DNA of 64,000 nt from Brevundimonas sp. PAMC22021 (GTDB lineage Bacteria > Pseudomonadota > Alphaproteobacteria > Caulobacterales > Caulobacteraceae): the NCBI RefSeq assembly GCF_019443405.1, contig NZ_CP080376.1, positions 2,851,593 through 2,915,592 on the forward strand. The letters are read 5' to 3'. Shown one piece after another: positions 55,175 through 63,476 of this stretch. A model generated the notes under the pieces. It searched no databases, had not been told where the DNA came from, and worked only from the letters and a program-made list of their open reading frames with translations. The translations under genes and the position numbers were made by a program. Within the stretch, counting starts at the first letter, position 1; each line of letters begins with the position of its first letter.

Positions 55175-56494
55175 ATGAGTGCGACGCCCCTAGAGCCCGA
55201 TCGGCCGCCGCTCGCCGCCAAGCCCCTAGTCGGCAGTCGCGCCTGGGTCGCGTTGGGCGTCCTGTGGTTCATCTATGTGCTGAACTTCCTGGACCGCCAG
55301 CTGCTGTCGATCCTGGCCAAGCCGATCCAGGATGCGCTGCAGATCACCGACGGCCAACTGGGCTTGCTGGGCGGGCTGTACTTTGCGTTCTTCTACTGTT
55401 TCATCGCCATTCCGGTGGGTTGGTTCGCGGACCGGACCAACCGGGTCGCCGTGGTGTCGATCGCCTGCGCAATATGGAGCGCGGCCACCATCGCCTGCGG
55501 CCTGTCACGCAGTTTCGGTCAACTGGCGGTTTCGCGCATGACCGTTGGCTTCGGAGAGGCGGGCGGCGTACCGCCCTCCTACGCCATCATCACCGATTAT
55601 TTCCCCCCGGGCCGTCGCGGCATGGCGCTGGGCCTGTACAACCTCGGACCGCCGGTGGGTGCGGCGCTGGGCATCGCATTTGGCGCGTCGGTGGCGGCCG
55701 CCTTCAGCTGGCGCGACGCGTTTATCGCGATCGGCGTCGTCGGTTTGATCGTCGCCGTGGTCACTCCCTTCCTGGTTAAGGAACCGCGGCGCGGCGGCCT
55801 GGATCAGGCGACCTCGGCCTCGGCGCCTGTTCGCGCCGGCTTCTGGGCGACGGTGAAGATGTTCTTCTCCAACCCCGTGCTTGTGCTTGCCTCTCTTGGC
55901 AGCGGCGTGACCCAGATCGTCACCTACGGCCTCGGCAACTTCGCAGTCCTTTTCCTGATGCGCGAGAAAGGGATGACCCTGAACGATGTGGCCCTGTGGT
56001 ACGCACTGGTGGTGGCCGTCGGCATGGGCGGCGGCATCTTCGCTTCCGGCTGGCTGATCGACCGCTACACGCGGCGCTCCAAGAAGGCCTACGCTCTGCT
56101 GCCCGCGATCTCGCTGTCGCTGGCGCTGCCGCTCTACGTCGCCTTTGTGTGGGCGCCGTCGTGGCCGCTTGCCCTGGCCTTGATGCTGGGGCCGAACTTC
56201 CTCAACTACTTCTATCTGTCGTCGTCGGTCGCCCTGGTGCAGGAAGAAGTGCGGCCGAACCAGCGCGTCATGGCCGGCGCGCTTCTGCTGCTGGTGATGA
56301 ACTTCATCGGCATGGGCGTTGGACCGACCTATGTGGGCGCCGCCAGCGACTTCTTCCGCGCGGCTCACCCGGACAACTCGCTCCAGATCGCGCTCTACAC
56401 CCTAATCCCCGTGTATCTGGCGGCCATCGGCCTGTTCCTGGGGCTGGCGCGGGTGCTGGGCCGCGACACCTCACGCGCGGGAGGCGCACAATGA
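55175..56494 (+). CDS. MFS transporter, spinster-like
   Basis: 439 residues, 12 predicted helices. The first helix region VLWFIYVLNFLDRQLLSILA followed by IPVGWFADRTNRVAVVSI (the DRxxR loop motif after helix 2) and MTVGFGEAGGVPPSYAII matches the spinster-like MFS group of sphingomonads and Caulobacter. Direction of transport is not evident; in this cluster import of the substrate or export of a product are both possible. It overlaps the carboxylesterase gene by four bases. Confidence 0.92.
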   Translation: MSATPLEPDRPPLAAKPLVGSRAWVALGVLWFIYVLNFLDRQLLSILAKPIQDALQITDGQLGLLGGLYFAFFYCFIAIPVGWFADRTNRVAVVSIACAIWSAATIACGLSRSFGQLAVSRMTVGFGEAGGVPPSYAIITDYFPPGRRGMALGLYNLGPPVGAALGIAFGASVAAAFSWRDAFIAIGVVGLIVAVVTPFLVKEPRRGGLDQATSASAPVRAGFWATVKMFFSNPVLVLASLGSGVTQIVTYGLGNFAVLFLMREKGMTLNDVALWYALVVAVGMGGGIFASGWLIDRYTRRSKKAYALLPAISLSLALPLYVAFVWAPSWPLALALMLGPNFLNYFYLSSSVALVQEEVRPNQRVMAGALLLLVMNFIGMGVGPTYVGAASDFFRAAHPDNSLQIALYTLIPVYLAAIGLFLGLARVLGRDTSRAGGAQ

Positions 56495-58122
56495 TCCCGA
56501 AGATCGTCGCGTTGGGAATGGCGCTAGCCCTGCTGACCGGTGCGTCCGCATCCGCCGAAACGCCGCCCGTGGTGACTGCACCCGCCGGCGCCGTGCGTGG
56601 CGTGGTCGAAGGCGAGATCGCCAGCTTCAAGGGCATCCCTTACGCCGCGCCTCCGGTGGGAGAGATGCGCTGGCGACCGCCCGCACCCGCCAGAGCCTGG
56701 AACGGCGAACGTGACGCCACCCGCTACGGCGCCGCCTGCGTGCAGCCGACTCCTGGTGCGCCGTCCATCTATTCAGCCGATCTGGGACGAACCAGCGAGG
56801 ATTGTCTCACCCTTAACGTTTGGACGCCTTCAGCTACGGGGAAGGCTCCCGTCATGGTGTGGATCCATGGCGGCGCGCTGGTCACCGGATCGAGCAAGGA
56901 GACGCTGTACGACGGTGCGCGGCTCGCGCGCGAAGGCGTGGTTGTGGTGTCGATCAACTATCGGCTGGGCGTGCTCGGCTGGTTGTCTCACCCCGACCTG
57001 AGCGCCGAGAGCCCTGCGAGCGTCTCCGGCAACTACGGCTTGATGGATCAGGTCAGCGCGCTCCAGTGGGTCAAGCAGAACATCGCGAGCTTTGGCGGCG
57101 ATCCGGAAAACGTCACAATCGCCGGCGAGTCAGCGGGCGGCCTGAGCGTCCTCTATCTGATGAGTTCACCGCTGGCGCGTGGGCTGTTCGATCGGGCCGT
57201 CGCTCAAAGCGCTTACATGATCTCCACGCCCGAGCTTAAGGAGGCGCGCCACGGCGCCCCGGCCGCTGAGGCGGCCGGCGCCACGCTCGCGCGCACACTT
57301 CAGGCGCCGAGTCTGAGGGCCTTGCGCGGTTTGGACGCTCAAGAGTTGACGGATCGGGCTGCGCTCGGCGGCTTCGCCACCTTTGGCGTGATCGACGGCG
57401 TGGTTCTGCCGCGACAGATCGTTGATGTATTCGATCGTGGCGAACAGGCCAAGGTCCCGGTTCTGGCCGGCTTCAACAGCGGCGAGATCCGCTCTCTCCG
57501 CATACTGGCTCCGCCTGTGCCAGGCAGCACCGCAGAATACGAGCGCGTCATACGGGAGCGCTACGGCGATCTGGCGGAGGAGTTCCTGCGCCTGTATCCC
57601 TCGTCGGAGATGGAGGAGAGCATACTCGCCACCACACGGGACGCGCTTTATGGTTGGACTTCCGAGCGCCTCGTCCGCTCCCAAACAGCAGCAGGCCAGT
57701 CCTCCTTCCTCTACCTGTTCGATCATGGCTACCCGGCCGCCGACGCCGCCGGTCTGCGCGCTTTTCACGCCAGCGAACTGCCCTTCATGTTCGGCAACCT
57801 GCAAAGGACTCCGCCCCGCTGGCCTGCGATCTCAAGCGCCCAGAAAGAGGCGCACCTAAGTGATGCGATGATCGCCTACTGGACCAGTTTCATGCGCAGC
57901 GGGGCTCCAGAGGCGGAAGGGTATCCCACATGGGCATCCTATGGAGTCGGCGAAGCGTTTATGACTTTCCGCGACAGCCCGGTCCCGGAGAAAGACTTGT
58001 CCCCGGGCATGTTCGAACTTCACGACGCTACGGTGGAGCGTCGCCGCGCGACTGGAGATCAGCCGTGGAACTGGAACACGGGATTGGCTTCTCCGGCCCT
58101 TTCGAAGTCGGCCTCCCATTAG
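56491..58122 (+). CDS. Secreted type B carboxylesterase
   Basis: 543 residues: signal peptide (MIPKIVALGMALALLTGASA), then the carboxylesterase fold with the oxyanion loop VMVWIHGGALVTGSSKETLY, nucleophile elbow NVTIAGESAGGLSVLYL and the disulphide-type ends of type B esterases. RLGVLGWLSHPDLSAES also fits. Expected in the periplasm, where it could hydrolyse the incoming ester after passage through the TonB receptor. Last gene of the cluster; no terminator is apparent. Confidence 0.93.
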   Translation: MIPKIVALGMALALLTGASASAETPPVVTAPAGAVRGVVEGEIASFKGIPYAAPPVGEMRWRPPAPARAWNGERDATRYGAACVQPTPGAPSIYSADLGRTSEDCLTLNVWTPSATGKAPVMVWIHGGALVTGSSKETLYDGARLAREGVVVVSINYRLGVLGWLSHPDLSAESPASVSGNYGLMDQVSALQWVKQNIASFGGDPENVTIAGESAGGLSVLYLMSSPLARGLFDRAVAQSAYMISTPELKEARHGAPAAEAAGATLARTLQAPSLRALRGLDAQELTDRAALGGFATFGVIDGVVLPRQIVDVFDRGEQAKVPVLAGFNSGEIRSLRILAPPVPGSTAEYERVIRERYGDLAEEFLRLYPSSEMEESILATTRDALYGWTSERLVRSQTAAGQSSFLYLFDHGYPAADAAGLRAFHASELPFMFGNLQRTPPRWPAISSAQKEAHLSDAMIAYWTSFMRSGAPEAEGYPTWASYGVGEAFMTFRDSPVPEKDLSPGMFELHDATVERRRATGDQPWNWNTGLASPALSKSASH

Positions 58123-58413
58123 CCCTGTGCTGCGCTCGAGAGCGTCAGGGTGCGAGGCGACAGGGAGCTAGGAACATCCGGTCCTGCTTCGCCGATGATC
58201 TTACAGACGCAGGGCGTCTCCTTGACCGCCTTCGCAGATCAGGGTGGGGAAGACGCCGGGGCCGGGATTGCTTCACGTCAACAGTTGCGGCGTCCGGCAG
58301 ACCTCCATGGTCATGCCTGAAACGTCTGCTTCTCAGTTGGCCGGCAACGTCGCTTCTCGGACTCCAAGCCGACATTCACTCAGCGCCGAAAACACGACAT
58401 TCAACCAAGCTGT
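58123..58413. other. Non-coding junk between the carboxylesterase and the SIR2 fragment
   Basis: 291 bases with frames lacking any similarity or ribosome site. GAACGTCCGCTTTGTCGA near 58425 resembles the degenerate intergenic palindrome noted elsewhere in this half of the window. No RNA gene is recognisable. Confidence 0.5.
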
Positions 58414-58605
58414 CTAAGACTGCGAACGTCCGCTTTGTCGATTGCCTCTCCTTCCCGCAAGCAGACCTAGCCAGCGGGTAAGGTCGAGGGTGATTTCCCA
58501 GCCTGTCGGAATCTCAACGGCGCGGGAGACACCGGTACCCAATACCAAGGCATGTACACCCCGGTTCGCAAACATTGAGAAGGCTAGAGCGGTCGCATGG
58601 GTCAT
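58414..58605 (-). pseudogene. SIR2-family gene remnant (N-terminal fragment)
   Basis: The frame begins MTHATALAFSMFANRGVHAL and continues VLGTGVSRAVEIPTGWEITL, the usual N-terminus of prophage- and island-encoded SIR2-like NADases, where GTGVS is the NAD-binding GAGxS-type loop. After about residue 50 (RWLGLLAG) similarity stops and the frame ends at residue 63. The rest of the SIR2 domain, normally several hundred residues, is missing from the sequence to the left. It begins 12 bases after the stop of the glycosyltransferase gene, in the same direction. Confidence 0.6.
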
Positions 58606-58617
58606 GATCGCCCGCCC

Positions 58618-59724
58618 TCAACTCAAGTCAAAGGCCCGGGGCTCACCGACGTTGATCGAGTCGATAAGCGTGTGCAGAGGACTTATAGGGTCGTCTAGCA
58701 TCGACAGGAGTAAGCTGATCATCCAGCCGGGGCGCTGACGCAGATCCTCGATCTCAAACCGCGGCAACGCCTCGATAACGCCCTGCAGCCGCTCGTCGCC
58801 GTTGAGCCTTCGGCCGAAGAGATGCGCGACAATGCGCGGCAGCAGGGAAAACAGCACGACGTTGTGACCAACGCGAAGACGCTGCGCCATCGGACTGACC
58901 GTGCATCGTGTCTCATCCATCTTGACGCGCGGCCCGCCACTCGCTCGGGCAGCGTCGGCAAACGCGTGCAGCCAGCTTGCCTCGCGGGGAAAGCCGGCAG
59001 TCGCGAAGTTAAGCGTGGGGTTTTCATAGATGCGTCGGGCGGACGTAAGAGCTCCTGCCCGCTCTACTCGCAGGCGTTTCGCGCCCGCGGTCGCGAGCGC
59101 ACGGAGATACATTCGGGAGGTCTCAGCATGGATCTCCGATCCGTCCGGGAGGTGCTCCCGCCTCAAGCCGCCCCAACGCTGATAGTCCCTCAGACGGTAA
59201 CCGCAGGCTTTGTCGTCGATTAGCACCTCGTCGCTATCGGCGACTTCTAGCGACCGTGTTCGACCGTCGACTTCAAGCTCGAGTGCGCGGTAGGTCGCGA
59301 GCCTCGGATCGTCGGGTTTTGCCCGGCCAATGGAGGCTTCCAACAGCGTATCTGCGCCGGCGGCCGCGCGCATGCGTTCGATATAGTAGGGCAGATACTC
59401 GGTGTCCGCGTCGGCTTGGAGGATCAGCAGCTGATCAGCTTGGCAGCCACGCTCAGCGGCCAGTAGAGCAGCGTGCCTGACGCCCCGGTCGCGTGGCGGC
59501 ACAAACCCGCGTTCGCCTTCCACAATTCTTAGTACGGCCCCGGAAGGCGCTTCTGCTGCCACGCGGCCCATCACGTCCCACGTGCCGTCCGATGAGCCGT
59601 TGTCGACGAGGACGAGCTGCGCACCTGCCGGAGGATCTACACCCTCTCCAAACCCCAGTGAACGGGCCGTGGCCGCGATCGTTTCCTGTTCGTTCAGACA
59701 GGGGATTACGACCGCGACGTCCAT
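58618..59724 (-). CDS. Family 2 glycosyltransferase at the end of the RiPP operon
   Basis: 368 residues: GT-A fold with AVVIPCLNEQETIAATARSL, VLVDNGSSDGTWDVMGRV and LLILQADADTEYLPYYIERM. No clear membrane helices. ATG 59724 overlaps the stop of the GNAT gene by one base (TGATG), so it is co-translated with the RiPP genes. It may transfer a sugar to the modified peptide or make a precursor sugar lipid; nothing in the sequence decides. GT2 enzymes are also frequent in surface polysaccharide genes, but none is nearby. Confidence 0.85.
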   Translation of the reverse strand: MDVAVVIPCLNEQETIAATARSLGFGEGVDPPAGAQLVLVDNGSSDGTWDVMGRVAAEAPSGAVLRIVEGERGFVPPRDRGVRHAALLAAERGCQADQLLILQADADTEYLPYYIERMRAAAGADTLLEASIGRAKPDDPRLATYRALELEVDGRTRSLEVADSDEVLIDDKACGYRLRDYQRWGGLRREHLPDGSEIHAETSRMYLRALATAGAKRLRVERAGALTSARRIYENPTLNFATAGFPREASWLHAFADAARASGGPRVKMDETRCTVSPMAQRLRVGHNVVLFSLLPRIVAHLFGRRLNGDERLQGVIEALPRFEIEDLRQRPGWMISLLLSMLDDPISPLHTLIDSINVGEPRAFDLS

Positions 59725-60185
59725 CAAAGCGACTGCTGACGATCCCAGCGCATGAGATGCTGGGTGTAATCTGGCGGCGTCGCGTCTTGGTAGCCAGCCG
59801 CTTGGGCGGCGCGTTTCGAGGGCTCGTTCGACTTCCGCATGTGGGCGAAGATGGTTGGGTACTGGCTGTCTTCGCTGGCGAGCCGGTAGGCGATGCGCCC
59901 AATGCCCCGGCCTTGGCTCTGTCGGTTCAGGTAGATCTGGATGGAGGCATGGGGCCCCACAGGCGGCTCATCGATCCAGTTGATGAAGATGCGCCCGGAT
60001 TTGACGCCCTTCGTGACGATCGACCAGGCCTCGCCTCCCGGGCCCGCCCCCTTGCCGGGCGTGCCCTTTGCCCGAACGAGCACCACGTCTGAGACCCCGA
60101 CACGCTGGTCAGGGGGCAACGGTCGCACGGGCTTTGGTTTGGGCGTCGGCTGGTCGCCTGAGCGCCGCTTAGAGGGCTTCTTCAT
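59724..60185 (-). CDS. GNAT-like acyltransferase in the RiPP operon
   Basis: 153 residues. A basic, Pro-rich N-terminus (MKKPSKRRSGDQPTPKPKPV) leads into a short GNAT fold with the acyl-CoA loop QGRGIG at residues 91-96 (YLNRQSQGRGIGRIAYRLAS) and the C-terminal strands (TIFAHMRKSNEPSKRAAQAA, GYQDATPPDY). The gene overlaps the arginase gene by 17 bases and the glycosyltransferase gene by one. In known selidamide-type clusters a GNAT-like maturase acylates ornithine formed by a peptide arginase; the same pairing occurs here. It could instead acetylate for self-protection. Confidence 0.75.
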   Translation of the reverse strand: MKKPSKRRSGDQPTPKPKPVRPLPPDQRVGVSDVVLVRAKGTPGKGAGPGGEAWSIVTKGVKSGRIFINWIDEPPVGPHASIQIYLNRQSQGRGIGRIAYRLASEDSQYPTIFAHMRKSNEPSKRAAQAAGYQDATPPDYTQHLMRWDRQQSL

Positions 60186-61170
60186 AAAGCTCTCCAAGCG
60201 TAGCACGAAGAGTGGCGTCTGCCTCCTCCCAGAACTCAGAGGGGAAAAAGCCAGGTGAATAGGCCACCACGCCATCGACGATCCGGGGCAGCAATGCGCG
60301 TTCGGACAGTGCGCTAGCGACCGCTCGGATCCGCGCCATGACCTCCGCCCGATCGGGGTCAAGCACCTCGGGGCGATCCCGCCAGTCGCCGTCTCCGTCG
60401 AACCGATTATTGAAGTAGTCCATGTCGATATGCAGCAGGATCGGACCGTCGCCGAGATCGGCGAGCCACTCATCGATGTCAGGCGTCAGAAGGTAACTAT
60501 GAGGCCCGCTCGCTGACGATTCAGGTTTGAGGGTGATGGCGGGCCGAAGCGCACCTGGCTCAATCAAATCGTCGACGGTGGTGTCGGGAATGACCTGAAA
60601 CCGCTGGGTCTCGGTCACCTTCGGCGGCTGGCATAGATGGCGAACTTCAGCCTGCCGATAGTGATGCAGCACCGGCGTCAGGAAACTGCCCATACCGACG
60701 CCGCCCGATTGCAGAGCAGTGAGAACCGTCGCCGGATCGCGGATATCGAAGGGCTGGTTGGTGAAAGGATCGCGCCAACCGCCCTCCGTCCCAAACAGAC
60801 GCGGCGGCATCAGGTCCCGATGATCATCGACATGAAGGATGATGAGGGGCGCGTCGGGAGACCCTTCTTCCGTCGCGAACCAATGCGACCAACTCACAAG
60901 CGTCCAGGTATCGTAGAGCGCTGTCGTCACGCGCCCGCTTTGGCGGACGGCTTGCGCCATTTCTCCTAGGCTGACGCCCCATGGCCGAAGGTGGGTGTCC
61001 AACTCTGGATCAACATGCCGTTCCGGTTCGTCCGGCCAGTAGAGCTCCAGCTCCCACGCGCCGCTGCGCGCGGTCGCCCGAGCATCCCGGTCGCAGAAGT
61101 AGTCCCGCAAAAACCCGTGGCGGGCATGCGTCTCGTCGGGGAGACGATCCATGGGAACACGGATCGTCAT
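60169..61170 (-). CDS. UPF0489-family protein, probable peptide arginase
   Basis: 333 residues. Metal-binding motifs HVDDHRD at residues 113-119 and HIDMDYF at 247-253 (LIILHVDDHRDLMPPRLFG; ILLHIDMDYFNNRFDGDGDW) match the UPF0489 family, whose RiPP members, such as OspR, hydrolyse arginine side chains of a peptide to ornithine and urea using two Mn ions. It overlaps the maturase gene by four bases (ATGA), showing coupling. The precursor peptide has three Arg residues in its core, each in a Tyr/His-x-Arg triplet. Confidence 0.82.
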   Translation of the reverse strand: MTIRVPMDRLPDETHARHGFLRDYFCDRDARATARSGAWELELYWPDEPERHVDPELDTHLRPWGVSLGEMAQAVRQSGRVTTALYDTWTLVSWSHWFATEEGSPDAPLIILHVDDHRDLMPPRLFGTEGGWRDPFTNQPFDIRDPATVLTALQSGGVGMGSFLTPVLHHYRQAEVRHLCQPPKVTETQRFQVIPDTTVDDLIEPGALRPAITLKPESSASGPHSYLLTPDIDEWLADLGDGPILLHIDMDYFNNRFDGDGDWRDRPEVLDPDRAEVMARIRAVASALSERALLPRIVDGVVAYSPGFFPSEFWEEADATLRATLGELYEEAL

Positions 61171-63299
61171 GCCGCCAAGGTGTCGAGCGGCCCACGCTCA
61201 CGCAAGACCGCAGCTAGGGCGCTCCCCGCCTCCGTGAGTGAGCACCCCGATAGCGTTTCGAACGCGCTCGCGAGGTTTTCCTCCGTGTCTCGCAGCTGGT
61301 TTCGTGCACGGCTGTGCATGCGCGTGGGGCCGGTCGCGAGCACGTGCTCCCAAAAGCGTCGGAGCTCAACGAAAACGAAGATGGCGTGGAAGAGACCGGA
61401 GACCGGTCTCGGATCCTCGCGCCAGGGTGAGACCACCAAGTCACCTTGGTGGGTCGTCGGGAAGCGTCTCTCGAATAGATAGAGCTTTTGGTGACGATGC
61501 TCGTGAAGCAGGGAGTCGGCCAGATCGTAGGCATCGATCAATCCCGCACCTTGGCGCACGGAAACGAACAGGGCTCCCGGCACCGCGTCGTCGCTGAAGG
61601 ATACGATCTTGTCCGGGTGCGCCGTCGGGTCACGTACGAACTGCACGGCGGGACTAGCAGCCTGCATTTCGGAAGCCACCGCGGGCCGCCACGAGCGAAG
61701 GAGTTCGAAAGCCTCGGCAACGAGGGGCCTCGCCATCCGAGCGAGATCTTCATCCTCAAACTCGATCGCGGAGCCAAACGGAGCCCGAAGCCAACGATCG
61801 TCCGCACCGACGATCGGGAGTTCACCGGTGGTATGCCGGCGGGCCTCGATGTCGGCCAAGTAGTCCAAGTCGAGTGCGAGCGGCTGGCCGGTCACGTCGC
61901 GAACGGTCCGCCCGTCGCGCGTCGCAAGGACAACCTCGCTCCATGCAATCGACCCGGGCTGCCAGCTCATCGCATCGAACTCGGGCGTCGGCCAATCCAG
62001 GACGCGTTTGGCCCGCCCGGCAGCAGGGTTCGGCAGATTGCCGACGTACTGAAGTGCATCGGTGAACGTCGCCCGGTGGGTGGCACAGGCGGCGGCTCGA
62101 AGAGCCTCAAACTCGGCCTCGCCGGCTTCCGCAAACTCAAACTTGCCAACGTCGATGTCGAGTGCCGCAGGAGCGGCCGTCCCTCCGAGATGTTCCTCCA
62201 GACGAGAGCGTGCATGGGCAACAAGCGCCTTCATCTCGGCGCAGTAGACGGTTGGGTTTGCGAACCCGTCTGCACTACTCCAGCGGTGAGGCACTGCACC
62301 GCCACCGCAAGTCTCTACGATCGGGCAGGCTTGGCACTCGTCACACAAGCCCGCCTTCGACAGGAGGCGGCGGTGCTGCTGCAAGGCGTCGGACGCTGCG
62401 ACCGTGATGATCGCCGTATCTCGCACCGTCCCGCCAAGCTGGGTGCCGTCCCCGACCACCTTGAGAACGTCGAGGTCATGGTACGAACCATCGGTCTCCA
62501 CGGAGATCAAGCTGACATCCCCAAACCCGAATGCGTCGGTGCCAGAAGGCAGACCGAGCACCGCATCCAAAATTCCCTCGAACGTGCGGATGGCCAGGGC
62601 TGGATAGCGGTCAAACCACGCGTCAAAGGCTTGAGTTTGCCACCGGATATAGAGTTCAGGATCGAGCTCTCGACCCGGAGGTAAGCGTTGGTGGTGTGCG
62701 TCTGGCAATAGGAAGTCCAGCCGTGGGGGAGCATGTTGGGCAAAAAATGCGAGCAGCTCCTCAGGGTCTGAGCTGGCATCCACAACCGCAATGACGCCAG
62801 CGAATATCTTGGGGTGCTGCTTCAACCGCTCCAAGGCCGCCTCAACTTTGGTGAAGCTGGACCGGCCCCGCTTCGACGTTCGATGCAGATCGTTGACGGC
62901 TCGTGGACCGTCCAGGCTCAGTGAAACGCCGATGTTTTCGGCCTCGAAGAGCACCAAAGCGGCTTCGTCAAGAAGCAGACCGTTCGTCTGCAAACCGACG
63001 TCCACACTCACGCCGGTTCCGACCGTTTCCCGGATCAATCGCGCGAACTCGCAAAGCGCCTCCGCGCCGGCAAGGAGCGGCTCACCGCCATGAAAAATCA
63101 CAGCGGTTTTGGTTATGCCGGCTTGCGCCACGTACTCAGCCAAGCGATCAGCGAACGCACGCTGATCCGCCGCGCTCAGCAGCTGCGGCATCGTTCGCCA
63201 AGCTTGGTCGGCGTGGTGATAGACATAGCAATAATCGCAGTCCAAGTTGCACCTGGACGCGACCTTGACGAGGAAAGATGTGATCCTCGCCGGCTCCAT
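61167..63299 (-). CDS. Radical SAM/SPASM peptide maturase with C-terminal HExxH domain
   Basis: 710 residues from ATG 63299. Radical SAM motif CNLDCDYC at residues 17-24 (VKVASRCNLDCDYCYVYHHA) binds the 4Fe-4S cluster and SAM. A SPASM region (CDECQACPIVETCGGGAVP, later YCAEM) holds two further clusters. Residues about 420-710 form a second domain with HEHRH at about 599-603 (DSLLHEHRHQKLYLFERRF) and a later Glu-rich helix, the HExxH peptide-modification type, annotated elsewhere as alpha-ketoglutarate-dependent beta-hydroxylase. It should form C-C crosslinks (cyclophanes) in the precursor peptide encoded 7 bases upstream. A longer frame reaching 63962 overlaps that gene and is not used. Confidence 0.93.
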   Translation of the reverse strand: MEPARITSFLVKVASRCNLDCDYCYVYHHADQAWRTMPQLLSAADQRAFADRLAEYVAQAGITKTAVIFHGGEPLLAGAEALCEFARLIRETVGTGVSVDVGLQTNGLLLDEAALVLFEAENIGVSLSLDGPRAVNDLHRTSKRGRSSFTKVEAALERLKQHPKIFAGVIAVVDASSDPEELLAFFAQHAPPRLDFLLPDAHHQRLPPGRELDPELYIRWQTQAFDAWFDRYPALAIRTFEGILDAVLGLPSGTDAFGFGDVSLISVETDGSYHDLDVLKVVGDGTQLGGTVRDTAIITVAASDALQQHRRLLSKAGLCDECQACPIVETCGGGAVPHRWSSADGFANPTVYCAEMKALVAHARSRLEEHLGGTAAPAALDIDVGKFEFAEAGEAEFEALRAAACATHRATFTDALQYVGNLPNPAAGRAKRVLDWPTPEFDAMSWQPGSIAWSEVVLATRDGRTVRDVTGQPLALDLDYLADIEARRHTTGELPIVGADDRWLRAPFGSAIEFEDEDLARMARPLVAEAFELLRSWRPAVASEMQAASPAVQFVRDPTAHPDKIVSFSDDAVPGALFVSVRQGAGLIDAYDLADSLLHEHRHQKLYLFERRFPTTHQGDLVVSPWREDPRPVSGLFHAIFVFVELRRFWEHVLATGPTRMHSRARNQLRDTEENLASAFETLSGCSLTEAGSALAAVLRERGPLDTLAA

Positions 63300-63306
63300 C
63301 ACACGA

Positions 63307-63468
63307 CTACGAGCGATTGTGGCGGTGATGCATCCGATCGTAGCTCGTGATGACTTCGCTCGCCGGTGCGTCCTGGCGGACGCGCCCTTGAAGGCGTTGA
63401 AGTGCCGGATTGGTCGCGGTCGTCGTGAGCACGGACGTACGGAGGCTAGCGGTGCTGGCAGCTTGCAT
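63307..63468 (-). CDS. RiPP precursor peptide with three aromatic-x-Arg motifs
   Basis: 53 residues, absent from simple gene lists because of its size. It starts MQAASTASLRTSVLTTTATN, and the core at residues 40-53 is ITSYDRMHHRHNRS. The core contains YDR (43-45), HHR (47-49) and HNR (50-52), each fitting the aromatic-x-X3 pattern in which SPASM maturases join the aromatic ring to the beta carbon of the third residue. All three third residues are Arg, substrates for the arginase in the operon. A perfect AGGAG lies 9 bases before the ATG. The maturase gene follows after 7 bases without its own Shine-Dalgarno, so it depends on this gene for translation. Confidence 0.85.
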   Translation of the reverse strand: MQAASTASLRTSVLTTTATNPALQRLQGRVRQDAPASEVITSYDRMHHRHNRS

Positions 63469-63476
63469 AGTGTCGT

